Shown here piece by piece: positions 1-6,844 of a DNA stretch of 9,299 nucleotides. Numbering within the stretch: position 1 is the stretch's first letter; every line of letters starts with the position of its first letter. Under the pieces are notes generated by a model, which was not told where the DNA came from, did no database searches, and saw nothing but the letters and a program-made list of their open reading frames with translations. This DNA is from SYFI01 sp046095485. GTDB taxonomy: Bacteria; Actinomycetota; Thermoleophilia; Miltoncostaeales; Miltoncostaeaceae. The stretch lies in assembly GCA_046095485.1 (NCBI GenBank), contig JBJTJN010000022.1:1-9299 (forward strand), written 5' to 3'. A program made the position numbers and the translations under genes.

Positions 1-915
1 CCCCTCGGACAGCGACGGCAGCACGAACACGTCTCCCGTGGACATCACCCACCCCACCTCGTCGTGCGGCACCTTGCCCAGCCAGGTGATGCGATCGGCC
101 ACGCCCAGCTGGGCGGCCCGCTGCTCCAGCGGTTCGCGCAGCCCGCCGATGCCCGCCATCACCAGGCGCGGCGCGCCCCCTCGGGCCTGCAGCAGGCCCA
201 TGCTCTCGATGAGGGTGTCCACTCCCTTGCGGGGCACCAGCTTGCCCACGTACGACACCACGGGGCCGTCGTCCGGGATGCCCAGTCGCTCGCGTGCCGC
301 GGCCGCATCGCGGGGAAGAAACGCCAGGGCATCGGCCCCGTTGGGCACCACCGCGATGGGCCGCCGGGGGCGCGCGATGGCATCTGCGGCGTCGCCGATG
401 GCACGGCTCACGGTGACCACCGCATCGAGATCCTGGATGGCCTCGGCCACGCGCATGCGCGACAACCGGCCCTCGGCGGGCACGTCGAGCACGTCGGCGC
501 GGTGGGCCGTGCCCACGGCTGGCACGCCCATCTCGCGGCCCATTCGAGCGGCCGCCCAGCCATCGGGAACCATCATGTGGGCATGGATCACGTCGAACGG
601 CCAGTCGTGGTGGATGCGCCGCACGGTGCGGCGGATTCCCGCGAGGAAGGCATCGGCGTTGCGGTGCCCCAGCCGCCCGCCGGGCAGCGTGAGCTTGCGC
701 GGGTAGTGCACCACCACGCCGTCCACGGTGTCTTCCGGCACCACGTCGCGGTAGGCCTTCCAGCGCCCGAGCCCCGGGGGCGCCCACCCCTTGGGCGACA
801 CCACGCGCACCTCGTGCCCGCGGTCGATGAGGGCCTTCACCTGCTCGTGCACGAAGATGCCGCCGGTCGGGTTGACCGGGCTCGGGTACATGTGGCTGAC
901 CATGAGGATCCTCAT
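1..915 (-). CDS. Family 4 glycosyltransferase (GT-B fold), 3' end cut off by the window
   Basis: Probably transfers a sugar from a nucleotide-sugar donor to a growing lipid-linked glycan at the cytoplasmic face of the membrane. The 305 visible residues start MRILMVSHMYP, typical of the N-terminal GT4 acceptor domain, with the Gly-rich turn PTGGIF at 16-21. A likely second nucleotide-binding half begins near residue 185 with VVPNGAD and contains VGKLVPRKGVDTL (223-235), a conserved GT4 signature. The frame runs open into the window edge at LPSLSEG, whose Glu304 should be the first Glu of the family's E-x7-E donor-binding motif. A full protein would be about 370-400 residues. The start ATG overlaps the upstream Wzy_C gene's stop as ATGA, which favours it over the in-frame ATG four codons later. 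Donor and acceptor sugars cannot be read from sequence. Confidence 0.9.
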   Translation of the reverse strand, partial: MRILMVSHMYPSPVNPTGGIFVHEQVKALIDRGHEVRVVSPKGWAPPGLGRWKAYRDVVPEDTVDGVVVHYPRKLTLPGGRLGHRNADAFLAGIRRTVRRIHHDWPFDVIHAHMMVPDGWAAARMGREMGVPAVGTAHRADVLDVPAEGRLSRMRVAEAIQDLDAVVTVSRAIGDAADAIARPRRPIAVVPNGADALAFLPRDAAAARERLGIPDDGPVVSYVGKLVPRKGVDTLIESMGLLQARGGAPRLVMAGIGGLREPLEQRAAQLGVADRITWLGKVPHDEVGWVMSTGDVFVLPSLSEG

Positions 916-2390
916 GGGGCCATCCCATCCGGTCCGGCGCGCCGGGCCAGCACGATGGTGGTGAGGCAGAGGCCGAAGGTGATCCACATGGGTGCGAAGT
1001 GGATCGCCGTGGACGGCGCGAGGCTGCCCACGATGAACCCGAGCAGCGCAAGCGAGCCGGCCAGGCCCATGTAGCGCAGCCAGGGATCGTGGGTGCGCCG
1101 GGCCACCCTCAGGTTGCCCACGAGCATGTACACGTAGAGCACGCCGAACAGCACGAGGCCGATCACGCCGGTGTCCACGAGCACCTCGAGGGTCCAGTTG
1201 TGCAGGTTGGCCACGCCCTCGTAGCCCTGCTTCTCGCGCACCGCCACCTCGGCGTTGCCCGCCCCCACCCCCGCGCCGCCGCTCTGCACGGCGAGGTCCA
1301 CGCCCGTGCCGAGCAGCGATGTCCGCACCGCCCCCGAACCCGATCCGCTCTGCACCTGCGCCTGCAGCGTGCCGAAGTCGAGCTTGGCCACGGCCTGCTC
1401 GGGCAGCGGCACGATGCCCGCCCCGAACAGCGACGGGATGATGAGCGCCAGGGCGATGGCCACCACGGTGACGGCGGCGATGAACGCCCGGCGCATGGCG
1501 GGCTCTGTGGCCATCACCACGAGCATGCCGACGAGGATGATGCCGGTGGCGATGAGGTTGGCCTTCGACCCGCTGAAGAGGATGAGCGCGATGGCCACCA
1601 CCGCGCCGGCCGCGCCCAGCACCCGCAGGCGCACGTCGCGCGCGATGACCGGCAGCACCACGAGGTAGGGCAGCGTGAGAGCCAGGTAGGTGGCGAAGTT
1701 GTTCTGGTTGCCGAAGAACGACGTGGCGGCGAAGGCGCCCACGCGCTCGGCCAGCGCGCTGGTGGGCAGTCGCACGCCCGTGGCGATTTCGGCGAATGCC
1801 ACCAGCACCGCGAGCACGAAGGTGATGCCCAGCGCGCCGAGGAACCACGTGAGCCGGCGCTTCGTGGACGCCGCCACGGGGATCGCCAGCATCAGCCCGC
1901 TCATCATGAAGAGGAAGATCGACCAGCGGATGGCGTCTGTGGACGAGATGGCCCACAGCGTGGTGACCAGCGCCCACCCCACCCACGCGGCCGCGATCGC
2001 CACCGGCCAGCCGAGGCCGTCGGGCACCGGCAGGCCGTGCCCCCTCACCAGCCACACGCCGATGCCGACGATGATCAGGCCGGCGACGAAGCGGAACGCG
2101 AAGGCCTCCTGCGCCCCGGGCACCGCGAGGTTGGGCCCGATGATGGCGGCCACCATCGCCACCAGCACGGCCACGCGGCCGAGCGACGGCAGTGAGGTGC
2201 TTCCCAGCAGCACCGCGCCCAGCAGCACCACGGCCAGCACCACCCCGGGGATGGGCGCGAATACGGCGAGGGCGCCGGCGGCGGCGGCGGCGAGCAGCAC
2301 GAGGATCCCGGCGCGCAGGCCGAGGCCCCCCGAGGCCCCGCTCGGCCGGGTGGCGGAACCAAGCGACATCTGGCCCCACGGTAGCAACAC
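912..2390 (-). CDS. O-antigen ligase/polymerase family membrane protein (Wzy_C type), second copy
   Basis: A 492-residue polytopic membrane protein with about 12-13 hydrophobic stretches and one long extracytoplasmic loop near residues 324-405. Wzy_C family landmarks are visible: FFGNQNNFATYLAL (225-238), FSGSKANLIA (272-281), the Gly-rich GVGAGNAE (374-381) and LHNWTLEVLVDTGVIG (396-411), whose His-Asn and Gly match the family's conserved loop end. Members polymerise polysaccharide repeat units or ligate glycans to an acceptor using undecaprenyl-linked donors. The start is GTG at 2390, chosen because GGGGGA lies about 8 nt upstream; TTG at 2387 and ATG at 2369 (dropping 7 residues) are alternatives. 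It differs clearly from the other Wzy_C protein in this operon, so the two look like separate functions rather than a recent duplication. Polymerase versus ligase role cannot be decided here. Confidence 0.9.
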   Translation of the reverse strand: MLLPWGQMSLGSATRPSGASGGLGLRAGILVLLAAAAAGALAVFAPIPGVVLAVVLLGAVLLGSTSLPSLGRVAVLVAMVAAIIGPNLAVPGAQEAFAFRFVAGLIIVGIGVWLVRGHGLPVPDGLGWPVAIAAAWVGWALVTTLWAISSTDAIRWSIFLFMMSGLMLAIPVAASTKRRLTWFLGALGITFVLAVLVAFAEIATGVRLPTSALAERVGAFAATSFFGNQNNFATYLALTLPYLVVLPVIARDVRLRVLGAAGAVVAIALILFSGSKANLIATGIILVGMLVVMATEPAMRRAFIAAVTVVAIALALIIPSLFGAGIVPLPEQAVAKLDFGTLQAQVQSGSGSGAVRTSLLGTGVDLAVQSGGAGVGAGNAEVAVREKQGYEGVANLHNWTLEVLVDTGVIGLVLFGVLYVYMLVGNLRVARRTHDPWLRYMGLAGSLALLGFIVGSLAPSTAIHFAPMWITFGLCLTTIVLARRAGPDGMAP

Positions 2391-2398
2391 CCCATCGT

Positions 2399-2414
2399 CC
2401 CCCGTTTCAGGGGG
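2399..2414 (-). promoter_or_regulatory. GC hairpin sequestering the Shine-Dalgarno of the second Wzy_C gene
   Basis: On the transcript the sequence is CCCCC-UGAAAC-GGGGG: a perfect 5-bp G:C stem with a 6-nt loop. It begins directly after the glycosyltransferase stop codon (2417-2415). Its 3' arm is the GGGGG that serves as the likely ribosome binding site for the GTG start at 2390, 8 nt away. A ribosome finishing the upstream gene would cover the stem and free the site, so this may couple translation. There is no U-tract, so a terminator is unlikely. The pairing is seen; the role is inferred. Confidence 0.45.
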
Positions 2415-3488
2415 TCACGCGCGGGCGGCTGCCGCGAGCACCTCCAGCACGCGATCGGTCTCGACGTCGAGCGAGTGCACGAGCGCTGCATCGCGGCACG
2501 TGACGGGGTCGGGCGGCGCGGCGATCATGCGCCCGAGCGCCGCGGCGATGGCCCCGTCGTCGCGGGGATCCACGATGACGCCCGCCACGCCATCGGGCAC
2601 GACCTCCTTGAGCCCGCCCACCTCGGTGCCCACCACGGGGCGCCCGCTGGCCATGGCCTCCAGGGCCGCCACGCCGAGGGGCTCGACCAGGCTCACGAGC
2701 GCGGCCACGTCGCAGGCGGTCATCCAGTCGGTCACCGCGGCGTTGGGCACCAGGCCCGTGCGGATCACCACATCATCGAGCCCCATCTGCCGGGCCCGGG
2801 CATCCACCGCGCCCGCCAGCGGGCCCGAGCCCACGAAGGCCAGCCGGGCGTCCGGCACACGTTCGCGCAGCATGGCGAAGGCGCGCATGAGCCCGAGGGG
2901 GTTCTTGCGCTCGTTGAGCCCGCCCACCGCGAGCACCACGGGCGCGCCCAGCGGCAGCCCCAGGCGCGCGCGCGCGGCGCTGCGGTCGCCGATGGCGAAC
3001 CGCCGGGCGTCCACGCCCATGCTCGCCACCCGCACGCGCTCCGGGCGAAGCCCCTCGGCGTACATGCGCCCGGCCAGCCACTCGCTCACGGCGATCACCG
3101 CGGCCGCCGAGTGCGCGGGCGGCCCGCTGAGGCGTCGCACCACGCCGCTCGAGAGATTGGCCACATCGCCGCCGTGCGCGGTGATCACCCACGGGGTGCG
3201 TGCGGCCGATCCGGCGAGGGCGGCGATGAGCCCGGTGGGGAACAGGTAGTGGGCCCAGATCACGTCGGCGCGGCGGCTGGCCACGAGGGCCCTCGTCGTG
3301 AGCCCTGCGTACTTGAGCGGCGTGCGCAGGCGTCCCGATGAGCGCGTGCGGATGACCACCCGTTGCACCTCCACGCCGCGCTGTTCCATCGAATCGCACA
3401 TGCGCTCGATGAAGGCGCCGTAGTCCGGCGCCTCGGGGCCCGGATACATGTTGGACAGGCACATCACGCGGAGCGGGCGGGCACTCAT
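2415..3488 (-). CDS. Family 4 glycosyltransferase (GT-B fold), complete
   Basis: A 357-residue retaining GT4 enzyme expected to add a sugar to a lipid-linked repeat unit in the cytoplasm. The N-terminal domain opens with VMCLSNMYPGPEAPDYGAF (8-26) and contains ITAHGGDV (102-109), a typical GT4 acceptor-side loop. The C-terminal domain has VLAVGGLNERKNP (185-197), FVGSGPL (218-224) and the E-x7-E donor-binding motif at Glu269/Glu277 within SLVEPLGVAALEAMASG. The ATG at 3488 is chosen because GGAGGG lies 5 nt upstream and homology-like sequence begins immediately after. The same frame stays open to 3665, but that extension is Arg/Pro/His-rich and overlaps the real coding frame of the upstream membrane protein. 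A 34-nt gap separates it from that gene, bridged by a 13-codon mini-ORF. Confidence 0.92.
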   Translation of the reverse strand: MSARPLRVMCLSNMYPGPEAPDYGAFIERMCDSMEQRGVEVQRVVIRTRSSGRLRTPLKYAGLTTRALVASRRADVIWAHYLFPTGLIAALAGSAARTPWVITAHGGDVANLSSGVVRRLSGPPAHSAAAVIAVSEWLAGRMYAEGLRPERVRVASMGVDARRFAIGDRSAARARLGLPLGAPVVLAVGGLNERKNPLGLMRAFAMLRERVPDARLAFVGSGPLAGAVDARARQMGLDDVVIRTGLVPNAAVTDWMTACDVAALVSLVEPLGVAALEAMASGRPVVGTEVGGLKEVVPDGVAGVIVDPRDDGAIAAALGRMIAAPPDPVTCRDAALVHSLDVETDRVLEVLAAAARA

Positions 3489-3526
3489 GGGCGCCCTCCA
3501 CCGCGCACGCGTGCCGGGATGGTCAT
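3485..3526 (-). CDS. Possible 13-residue coupling mini-ORF between Wzy_C and glycosyltransferase genes
   Basis: ATG at 3526 overlaps the upstream stop as ATGA (3523-3526), and the TGA at 3487-3485 overlaps the glycosyltransferase ATG at 3488, again as ATGA. The encoded peptide would be MTIPARVRGGGRP. No good ribosome binding site precedes it (AGGG sits only 1 nt before the ATG), so it would depend on re-initiation by ribosomes finishing the membrane-protein gene. Its codons 10-11 (GGA GGG) also form the Shine-Dalgarno of the glycosyltransferase. It may simply carry ribosomes across the gap; a functional peptide is not implied. Chance occurrence is possible at this length. Confidence 0.3.
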   Translation of the reverse strand: MTIPARVRGGGRP

Positions 3527-5082
3527 GCCCTCGTCGCCGGGCTCTGGTCGGCCCGGTCCCCGCCCGCGGTGGCAGTGCGCGCGGCGATGGCGGCTGATGC
3601 CACCAGGCCCGCCGCGAGCACCCACGTATAGGGATCCTCGAACAGCGCCGAGTAGAGGAGCGCATGCACGAAGATGCCCACCAGCGCGGCGAGCATGGTG
3701 GCCGACGGCACGCCGACGTCCTCGTCGCGGTCGCGCGTGGCGCGGATGCCGATGATCACGGCGATCACGCAGAGCCACACGAAGAGCGCGAACCCGATGG
3801 CGCCCTCCTCGCTGAGGATCGTCACGGGCGCGTTGTGCGATATGACCACGCGCGTCTTTCGCAGCTCCTTCTCGGAGAGCAGGTTGGCGTAGTCGGTGGC
3901 GAACGATCCCAGGCCACCGCCGGCCACGGGGTGCTCCTGGAAGATGTCCACGCCGCCGCCCACCAGGTCGAACCTGCCCTCGCTCACCTTCTCGAGCCGC
4001 TCGGTGGACGTGAGCGCCGCCCTCACCTGGCTCGATCCCGCGAGCGCCACGGCACTGCCCGCCACGGCCATGATCACCGCCACCAGCACCGTGCGGCGCC
4101 AGCCGAACATGCGCAGGGCCATGATGAACAGGCCCACCATGAGCATGAGCGCGCTGCTGCGCGAGAAGGTGACGATCAGCGCCGCCGAGTAGATGGCGGC
4201 CACCACCCCGCAGGTGACCAGCGTGCGGGTGCTGCCGCGCTTCATCCACGCCACGGCCACCGTGATGAGCAGCGCCAGGGCGAGGTACCTGCCCAGGATG
4301 TTCGGGTCGTAGAAGATCGAGTTGACCCGGAAGAACCGGCTGTAGACGTTCGACTGCATGAGCCGGTGGTTCCACAGGATGTCGCCCGTGGCGTATTGCC
4401 CCAGCGCGAGCACCGCCACCGGCACCGCCATGGCCATGGTGGTGATGGCCAGGGTGATGAGCGCCTTGCCCTCGCGCCAGAGGGCCACCACGATCAGGTA
4501 CAGCAGCACGAAGGGGATCCAGAAGAACGTGGCCTTCACCGCGCCCTCGGGCACGTCGGACGACCACAGCAGGGAGATGAGGGTGAACCCCACGAACAGC
4601 ATGAGCGGCAGGTCGAGCATGGACGACGGCCATATGCGCTCGCGCGTGCCCTGGCGCTCCATCCACCAGAGCACGGCGATGCCCAGGATGATCACCCCGT
4701 AGAGCGGCAGCAGCAGGTTGGCGCTCTCGCCCCCGAGCGTGAGGGGAATTCGCACCGGCAGCGCCAGGCCCAGTAGCAGGAACCACACCCACGGGCGCTT
4801 GGCCACCAGCCATCCCAGCGCCATGATCACCGCGAGCGCCACCAGCACGCCCACGATGCCTGCCACGAGGCCCACCGGCGTGGACAGGCGGTCGGATATG
4901 CCATCGGGCACGAGGGTGCCGGCCATCACCACCCAGCCGATGAGCAGCACCGCGAGCCCGGCCAGGCGTCGTCCGCGATCGGGCAGGCGCACCGCCTCGG
5001 CCAGCGGGGTGGGCGTGAGCATCAGCACCAGGCCGACGGCGGCGATGATGGCCGCGGTGAAGCGGATGGCCTCGGTGCTCAT
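3523..5082 (-). CDS. O-antigen ligase/polymerase family membrane protein (Wzy_C type), first copy
   Basis: A 519-residue integral membrane protein with about 13 hydrophobic segments, for example near 8-22, 41-57, 68-90, 122-140, 185-201, 262-279, 310-323 and 428-447. A long loop at about 348-427 is the usual extracytoplasmic catalytic loop of this family. Recognisable landmarks are IFYDPNILGRYLAL (256-269), VTFSRSSALML (304-314), HPVAGGGLGSF (384-394) and ISHNAPVTILSEEGAIG (414-430), with His416-Asn417 and Gly427 in the conserved positions. Members polymerise undecaprenyl-linked repeat units or transfer finished glycan to an acceptor. The ATG at 5082 is chosen because it overlaps the upstream stop as ATGA; the frame is open to 5142, but the added residues overlap the preceding gene and are Arg/Pro-rich. 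The C-terminal tail (505-519) is hydrophilic. Confidence 0.92.
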   Translation of the reverse strand: MSTEAIRFTAAIIAAVGLVLMLTPTPLAEAVRLPDRGRRLAGLAVLLIGWVVMAGTLVPDGISDRLSTPVGLVAGIVGVLVALAVIMALGWLVAKRPWVWFLLLGLALPVRIPLTLGGESANLLLPLYGVIILGIAVLWWMERQGTRERIWPSSMLDLPLMLFVGFTLISLLWSSDVPEGAVKATFFWIPFVLLYLIVVALWREGKALITLAITTMAMAVPVAVLALGQYATGDILWNHRLMQSNVYSRFFRVNSIFYDPNILGRYLALALLITVAVAWMKRGSTRTLVTCGVVAAIYSAALIVTFSRSSALMLMVGLFIMALRMFGWRRTVLVAVIMAVAGSAVALAGSSQVRAALTSTERLEKVSEGRFDLVGGGVDIFQEHPVAGGGLGSFATDYANLLSEKELRKTRVVISHNAPVTILSEEGAIGFALFVWLCVIAVIIGIRATRDRDEDVGVPSATMLAALVGIFVHALLYSALFEDPYTWVLAAGLVASAAIAARTATAGGDRADQSPATRA

Positions 5083-6071
5083 CCCCGGCCCCGGAATCCG
5101 ATGAGTGCCTGATGCAGGTCGTCGGTGGCGGCCAGCAGCCACAGGCCCGCCGGCGCCTCGCCGTCGGGAATGGTGATTCGCGTGCTGGACGCCGGCCCGG
5201 TGACCGGCTCGCCCACCGGGTCTCCGAGCACCTGCACTCCCGCGGCACCGCCGGGGCTGCCCAGGCGCCGTCGCAGGGTGAGGGTCACCTCGGGGTCACG
5301 CTGCCCCACCACCACCACGCCCACCTGGCCCCCTGCGGCCGGGCGCCCGGGCACCGCCCGGGCCGCCAGGTGCGACACCCAGCAGGTGCGCGCCACCGAG
5401 TCGCGGTTTCCGCGGTCATCCTCGGAGGTCACCTGGATCACCTGGATGCCCGGCGGCACGAGCGCGCCGCCCGCACCCCGGCCGTTCCATGTCCAGGTGG
5501 TGCTGCCGCGCGGCGCGAGGGCCCGTGGCTTCTGCGTGACCCCCGCGTTCGGGGCCGCGAAGGTAACCTCGGCCGCCTCGCCCGGCGCGCTCACCTCGGT
5601 CACGCACGCGGCGGGCGTGGAGGTGACCGTCACCTCGGGCGACGGCGCGGTGGTGTCCACCACCACCTTGCGGCTCTTCGAGAACTTCTTCTCGCCGGCG
5701 CGGGCCTCGAGGTCGATGGCGTACGTGCCGTCCGGCACGCGCTTGCCGTCGAGGTCGGTGCCGTCCCAGCGCACGGCGAGGGTCCTGGTGCGCACCACGT
5801 CGTTGCCGTCGGCCAGGCGCGCCACGATCGTGCCGGTGGAGGGGTCCTTGATCGTGATCGACACGTTGCTGGGCTCGCTGAGGCGTATCGCCACCGTGCC
5901 GATGGACCGGCCCGCCTCGCTGCCCGGGCTGAACGCACGGGTGGCGACGAAGCGCGTGATGATGGGCGGGGGAGTGGTGAACGCGAACGGCAGCACGAAC
6001 ACCGAAAACGCCACGAGCACCAGCACCACGATGCCGCCCGCGATGATGCCGCGGCGCCCCCGGTCGGGCAT
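5079..6071 (-). CDS. Membrane-anchored protein with FlgD-type Ig-like modules
   Basis: A 330-residue protein with Arg-rich N-terminus (MPDRGRRG) followed by one hydrophobic segment at about 9-32. It looks like a type II anchor with the rest outside the membrane. Residues about 40-140 resemble a FlgD-type Ig-like module: the hallmark WDGTDLDGKRVPDGTY is at 102-117 and is followed by a beta strand ending VVVDTTAP. A second, diverged copy occupies about 150-235, with WNGRGAGGALVPPGIQ at 195-210. A third beta-rich region covers 245-325. Cys156 and Cys230 flank the second module and could pair. Flagellar FlgD is a hook cap, but this module occurs in many surface proteins and nothing flagellar is nearby. 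It may scaffold the extracellular glycan machinery; that is inference. The start overlaps the methyltransferase stop as TGATG. Confidence 0.8.
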   Translation of the reverse strand: MPDRGRRGIIAGGIVVLVLVAFSVFVLPFAFTTPPPIITRFVATRAFSPGSEAGRSIGTVAIRLSEPSNVSITIKDPSTGTIVARLADGNDVVRTRTLAVRWDGTDLDGKRVPDGTYAIDLEARAGEKKFSKSRKVVVDTTAPSPEVTVTSTPAACVTEVSAPGEAAEVTFAAPNAGVTQKPRALAPRGSTTWTWNGRGAGGALVPPGIQVIQVTSEDDRGNRDSVARTCWVSHLAARAVPGRPAAGGQVGVVVVGQRDPEVTLTLRRRLGSPGGAAGVQVLGDPVGEPVTGPASSTRITIPDGEAPAGLWLLAATDDLHQALIGFRGRG

Positions 6072-6844
6072 CAGGGCAGCGGCCGGAAGCCCAGGACGAT
6101 GTAGAAGCCGAACCGCCCGAGCGGGGTCCCTGACGCCCGCCGCTCGAGGTCGCGCACCCGGTCGTAGCGGTACACGCGTCCGATCTGCGATCCGACCTTG
6201 CCGCCCGGCCGGAAGAAGATGCCGCGCTTGCTCACGGGCACCATGCCCGCGGCGGCGGCGTGCGACTCCAGGTCAACCCAGCTCTGCCAGTTGTCGATGG
6301 GGGCGAGGCTCAGGTGGATTCCCGGCACGCCCTTCTCGGCGAGCCAGCGGCGGGCGCCGGGCAGGCTGCGCCGGTTGGGGGTGGAGATCACCAGCAGCGA
6401 CCCGGGCGCCATCTGCTCGCGCAGGGCCTTCAGGCATCCGCGCGGGTCCTCCAGGTGCTCGAGCACGTCGGTGAGGCACACCAGGTCGAACGGGCCCTCG
6501 GGCGGCTCGTAGGCGCTGCCCACCTCGGCGCGCAGGCGGTCGGCCGCGCCGAGGTCGGCAAGGCGGCTGTTCGCGATGTCCACCGATTCGGGCGAGAGGT
6601 CTATCCCCACGCCCGTGTATCCGCGGCGCGCGAGCTCCTCGAGCAGGAATCCCCCGCCGCACCCGACGTCGAGCACGCGCCCGCCGGGCCCGGGCCCGTA
6701 GCGGTCGATGGTGGCGAGCACGCACGACATGCGGCTCTGCAGGTGCCAGTTCTGCTGCTCCACCGCGCGCAGCCGCGGGGCGATGCGGTCGTAGTACGCG
6801 CGGACGTCATCCAGCTTGTCGTCGCTGCGGCCGTCCGAGGTCAT
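6071..6844 (-). CDS. Class I SAM-dependent methyltransferase
   Basis: A 257-residue soluble enzyme with the Rossmann-type SAM-binding order. Motif I is VLDVGCGGG (57-65), the acidic residue after strand 2 is Asp82 in GVGIDLSPES, and the motif IV region is LVCLTDVLEHLEDP (121-134), followed by LLVISTPNRRS (150-160). This resembles the UbiG/Methyltransf_11-23 group that methylates O or C atoms of small molecules, lipids or sugars. Operon position suggests a sugar, glycan end or lipid carrier as substrate, but the substrate is not visible. The ATG at 6844 overlaps the glycosidase stop as ATGA; an upstream-extended reading to 7030 lies inside the glycosidase gene and looks non-coding. No strong ribosome binding site precedes it, consistent with coupled translation. 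The N-terminal DVRAYYDRIAPRL is typical for this group. Confidence 0.92.
   Translation of the reverse strand: MTSDGRSDDKLDDVRAYYDRIAPRLRAVEQQNWHLQSRMSCVLATIDRYGPGPGGRVLDVGCGGGFLLEELARRGYTGVGIDLSPESVDIANSRLADLGAADRLRAEVGSAYEPPEGPFDLVCLTDVLEHLEDPRGCLKALREQMAPGSLLVISTPNRRSLPGARRWLAEKGVPGIHLSLAPIDNWQSWVDLESHAAAAGMVPVSKRGIFFRPGGKVGSQIGRVYRYDRVRDLERRASGTPLGRFGFYIVLGFRPLP

Noticed and set aside
64..1074. Long plus-strand open frame (336 codons) opposite the partial glycosyltransferase
   Set aside because: His/Arg/Pro/Gly-rich translation without domains; it mirrors a clear GT4 gene. High GC opens antisense frames by scarcity of stop codons.
3096..3130. GC-rich clusters that could be read as internal promoters or terminators in the genes
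   Set aside because: No T-run, no -10/-35 pair and no gene boundary; base composition explains them.
1690..3249. Plus-strand open frame of 519 codons
   Set aside because: Spans two good minus-strand genes and their junction, is Ser/Thr/Ala/Pro-rich with no motif, and has no support as a protein.
3485..5248. Minus-strand open frame of 587 codons covering the first Wzy_C gene
   Set aside because: Out-of-frame shadow, His/Arg/Gly-rich with no membrane segments. Only its last 14 codons were kept, as the mini-ORF candidate.
5345..5363. Strong palindrome (GCCCGGGC, 3-nt loop, GCCCGGGC)
   Set aside because: Lies inside the FlgD-type gene, encoding an Ala/Pro/Gly/Arg linker, with no T-tract or gene boundary; most likely a by-product of GC-rich codons.
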